A stretch of 7,482 bases of DNA from Dethiosulfatibacter sp. GTDB lineage: Bacteria > Bacillota > Clostridia > Tissierellales > Dethiosulfatibacteraceae. The translations under genes and the position numbers were made by a program. The DNA is taken from assembly GCA_030591825.1 (NCBI GenBank), contig JAUVAG010000047.1, positions 1 to 7,482 on the forward strand, in the 5' to 3' direction. Below, piece after piece: positions 7,008-7,482 of the stretch (the stretch's first letter is position 1; the number at the start of each line of letters is the position of its first letter). Below the pieces are notes generated by a model. That model saw nothing but the letters and a program-made list of their open reading frames with translations, ran no database searches and was not told the DNA's origin.

Positions 7008-7013
7008 AATGAG

Positions 7014-7018
7014 CCTCC
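7014..7018 (-). promoter_or_regulatory. Ribosome binding site of the DUF4430 lipoprotein gene
   Basis: GGAGG on the minus strand, in the 13 bp after the SLH gene's stop, lies 6 nt before the TTG at 7007 and supports that non-ATG start. Confidence 0.75.
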
Positions 7019-7020
7019 GA

Positions 7021-7482
7021 TTACTGATTGTTCAATGAATAATTCATATATCTGTAGACAACCACTGCAGCCTCTGCTCTTGACAATGCATTGCCTCCTT
7101 TGAAGGTATTGTCTTCATAACCTTTCATGAGTTCCATGGTGTTTGCAAATTCAACACCACTACTAGCCCATTCTGGAATATCAAGTACATCGTCAAAGGA
7201 AAGTTCAACTGCTTCCACAGCTTCACTACTGTCTCCAAGTCTGCTTAGAACAACCGCTATCTCGTTTCTGCTTATTATATCATTAGGTCTGAAGCTTCCA
7301 TCAGGATCTCCAGTTACAATGTCATTATTATAACCACATTCCACATAATCCGCAAACCAATCATCTGTTTTTACATCATTGAATACAGTTCCAGCCACTT
7401 CACCCTTTTCTATTTCAAGGGCTTCAACAACAATCTTGACAAATTCAGCTCTAGTTATTGACCTTTGAGGTTCAAATCCATC
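7021..7482 (-). CDS. C-terminal SLH-repeat region of a surface protein, 5'-truncated
   Basis: The frame is open to the window edge at 7482, so only the last 153 codons are visible; the GTG at 7398 is an internal Val, not a convincing start. The visible part is SLH repeats: the tail of one (DGFEPQRSITRAEFVKIVVEAL) followed by two complete ones starting FNDVKTDDWFADYV and FDDVLDIPEWASSGV. Their anchor motifs are ITRAE, ISRNE and LSRAE, more canonical than those of the toroid protein downstream. Three C-terminal SLH repeats normally bind pyruvylated secondary cell-wall polysaccharide. The missing N-terminal part would hold the functional domain. Given the neighbours, another toroid or DUF4430 module is a reasonable guess, but nothing in the window shows it. 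Its stop is 13 bp before the DUF4430 lipoprotein start, so it belongs to the same transcript. Confidence 0.85.
   Translation of the reverse strand, partial: DGFEPQRSITRAEFVKIVVEALEIEKGEVAGTVFNDVKTDDWFADYVECGYNNDIVTGDPDGSFRPNDIISRNEIAVVLSRLGDSSEAVEAVELSFDDVLDIPEWASSGVEFANTMELMKGYEDNTFKGGNALSRAEAAVVVYRYMNYSLNNQ

Overview
This is an AT-rich window, most likely from a Gram-positive, low-GC anaerobe (Clostridia or Tissierellia type). The grounds are strong purine-rich Shine-Dalgarno sites, frequent TTG/GTG starts, S-layer homology (SLH) anchoring, a lipobox lipoprotein and an ECF-type vitamin transporter. No species can be named from the sequence alone.

Layout. On the + strand, positions 2-958 hold the 3' part of a GT-B glycosyltransferase-like gene whose beginning lies outside the window. 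It ends at a strong, probably bidirectional hairpin terminator (963-1004). Everything else, 1041-7482, is a convergent minus-strand gene cluster, read from high to low coordinates. It contains the C-terminal end of an SLH protein (7021-7482, cut by the window edge), a DUF4430 (transcobalamin-like C-terminal domain) lipoprotein (6036-7007), the ECF transmembrane coupling protein EcfT (5105-6031) and a fused double ATPase EcfA-EcfA (3456-5132). After a 125-bp gap with a compact structured element come a secreted six-repeat alpha/alpha-toroid protein with three SLH repeats (1804-3330) and an ECF substrate-binding S component (1041-1748). Gaps between the first four genes are 13 bp, 4 bp and a 28-bp overlap, so they are clearly co-transcribed. 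The last two genes follow gaps of 125 and 55 bp.

How it works together. The cluster encodes a complete dedicated (group I) ECF importer: S component, T component and two ATPase domains. It also encodes at least two exported proteins that could capture the ligand outside the membrane. Animal intrinsic factor and transcobalamin bind vitamin B12 between an alpha6/alpha6 toroid and a C-terminal domain of the DUF4430 family. Here those two folds are separate: the toroid is on an S-layer-anchored protein and the DUF4430 domain is on a membrane lipoprotein, both next to a vitamin importer. The best hypothesis is a surface-displayed, two-piece capture system for a corrinoid (or another bulky ligand) feeding an ECF transporter. 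Ligand identity is inferred. No cobalamin riboswitch is visible here, because the 5' end of the cluster is beyond position 7482.

Other notable points are an asymmetric ATPase (switch His replaced by Gln in one half, matched by a variant signature in the other), a DxDDTA motif in the toroid protein, a degenerate donor-binding motif in the glycosyltransferase, and a hairpin-rich element at 3352-3452.
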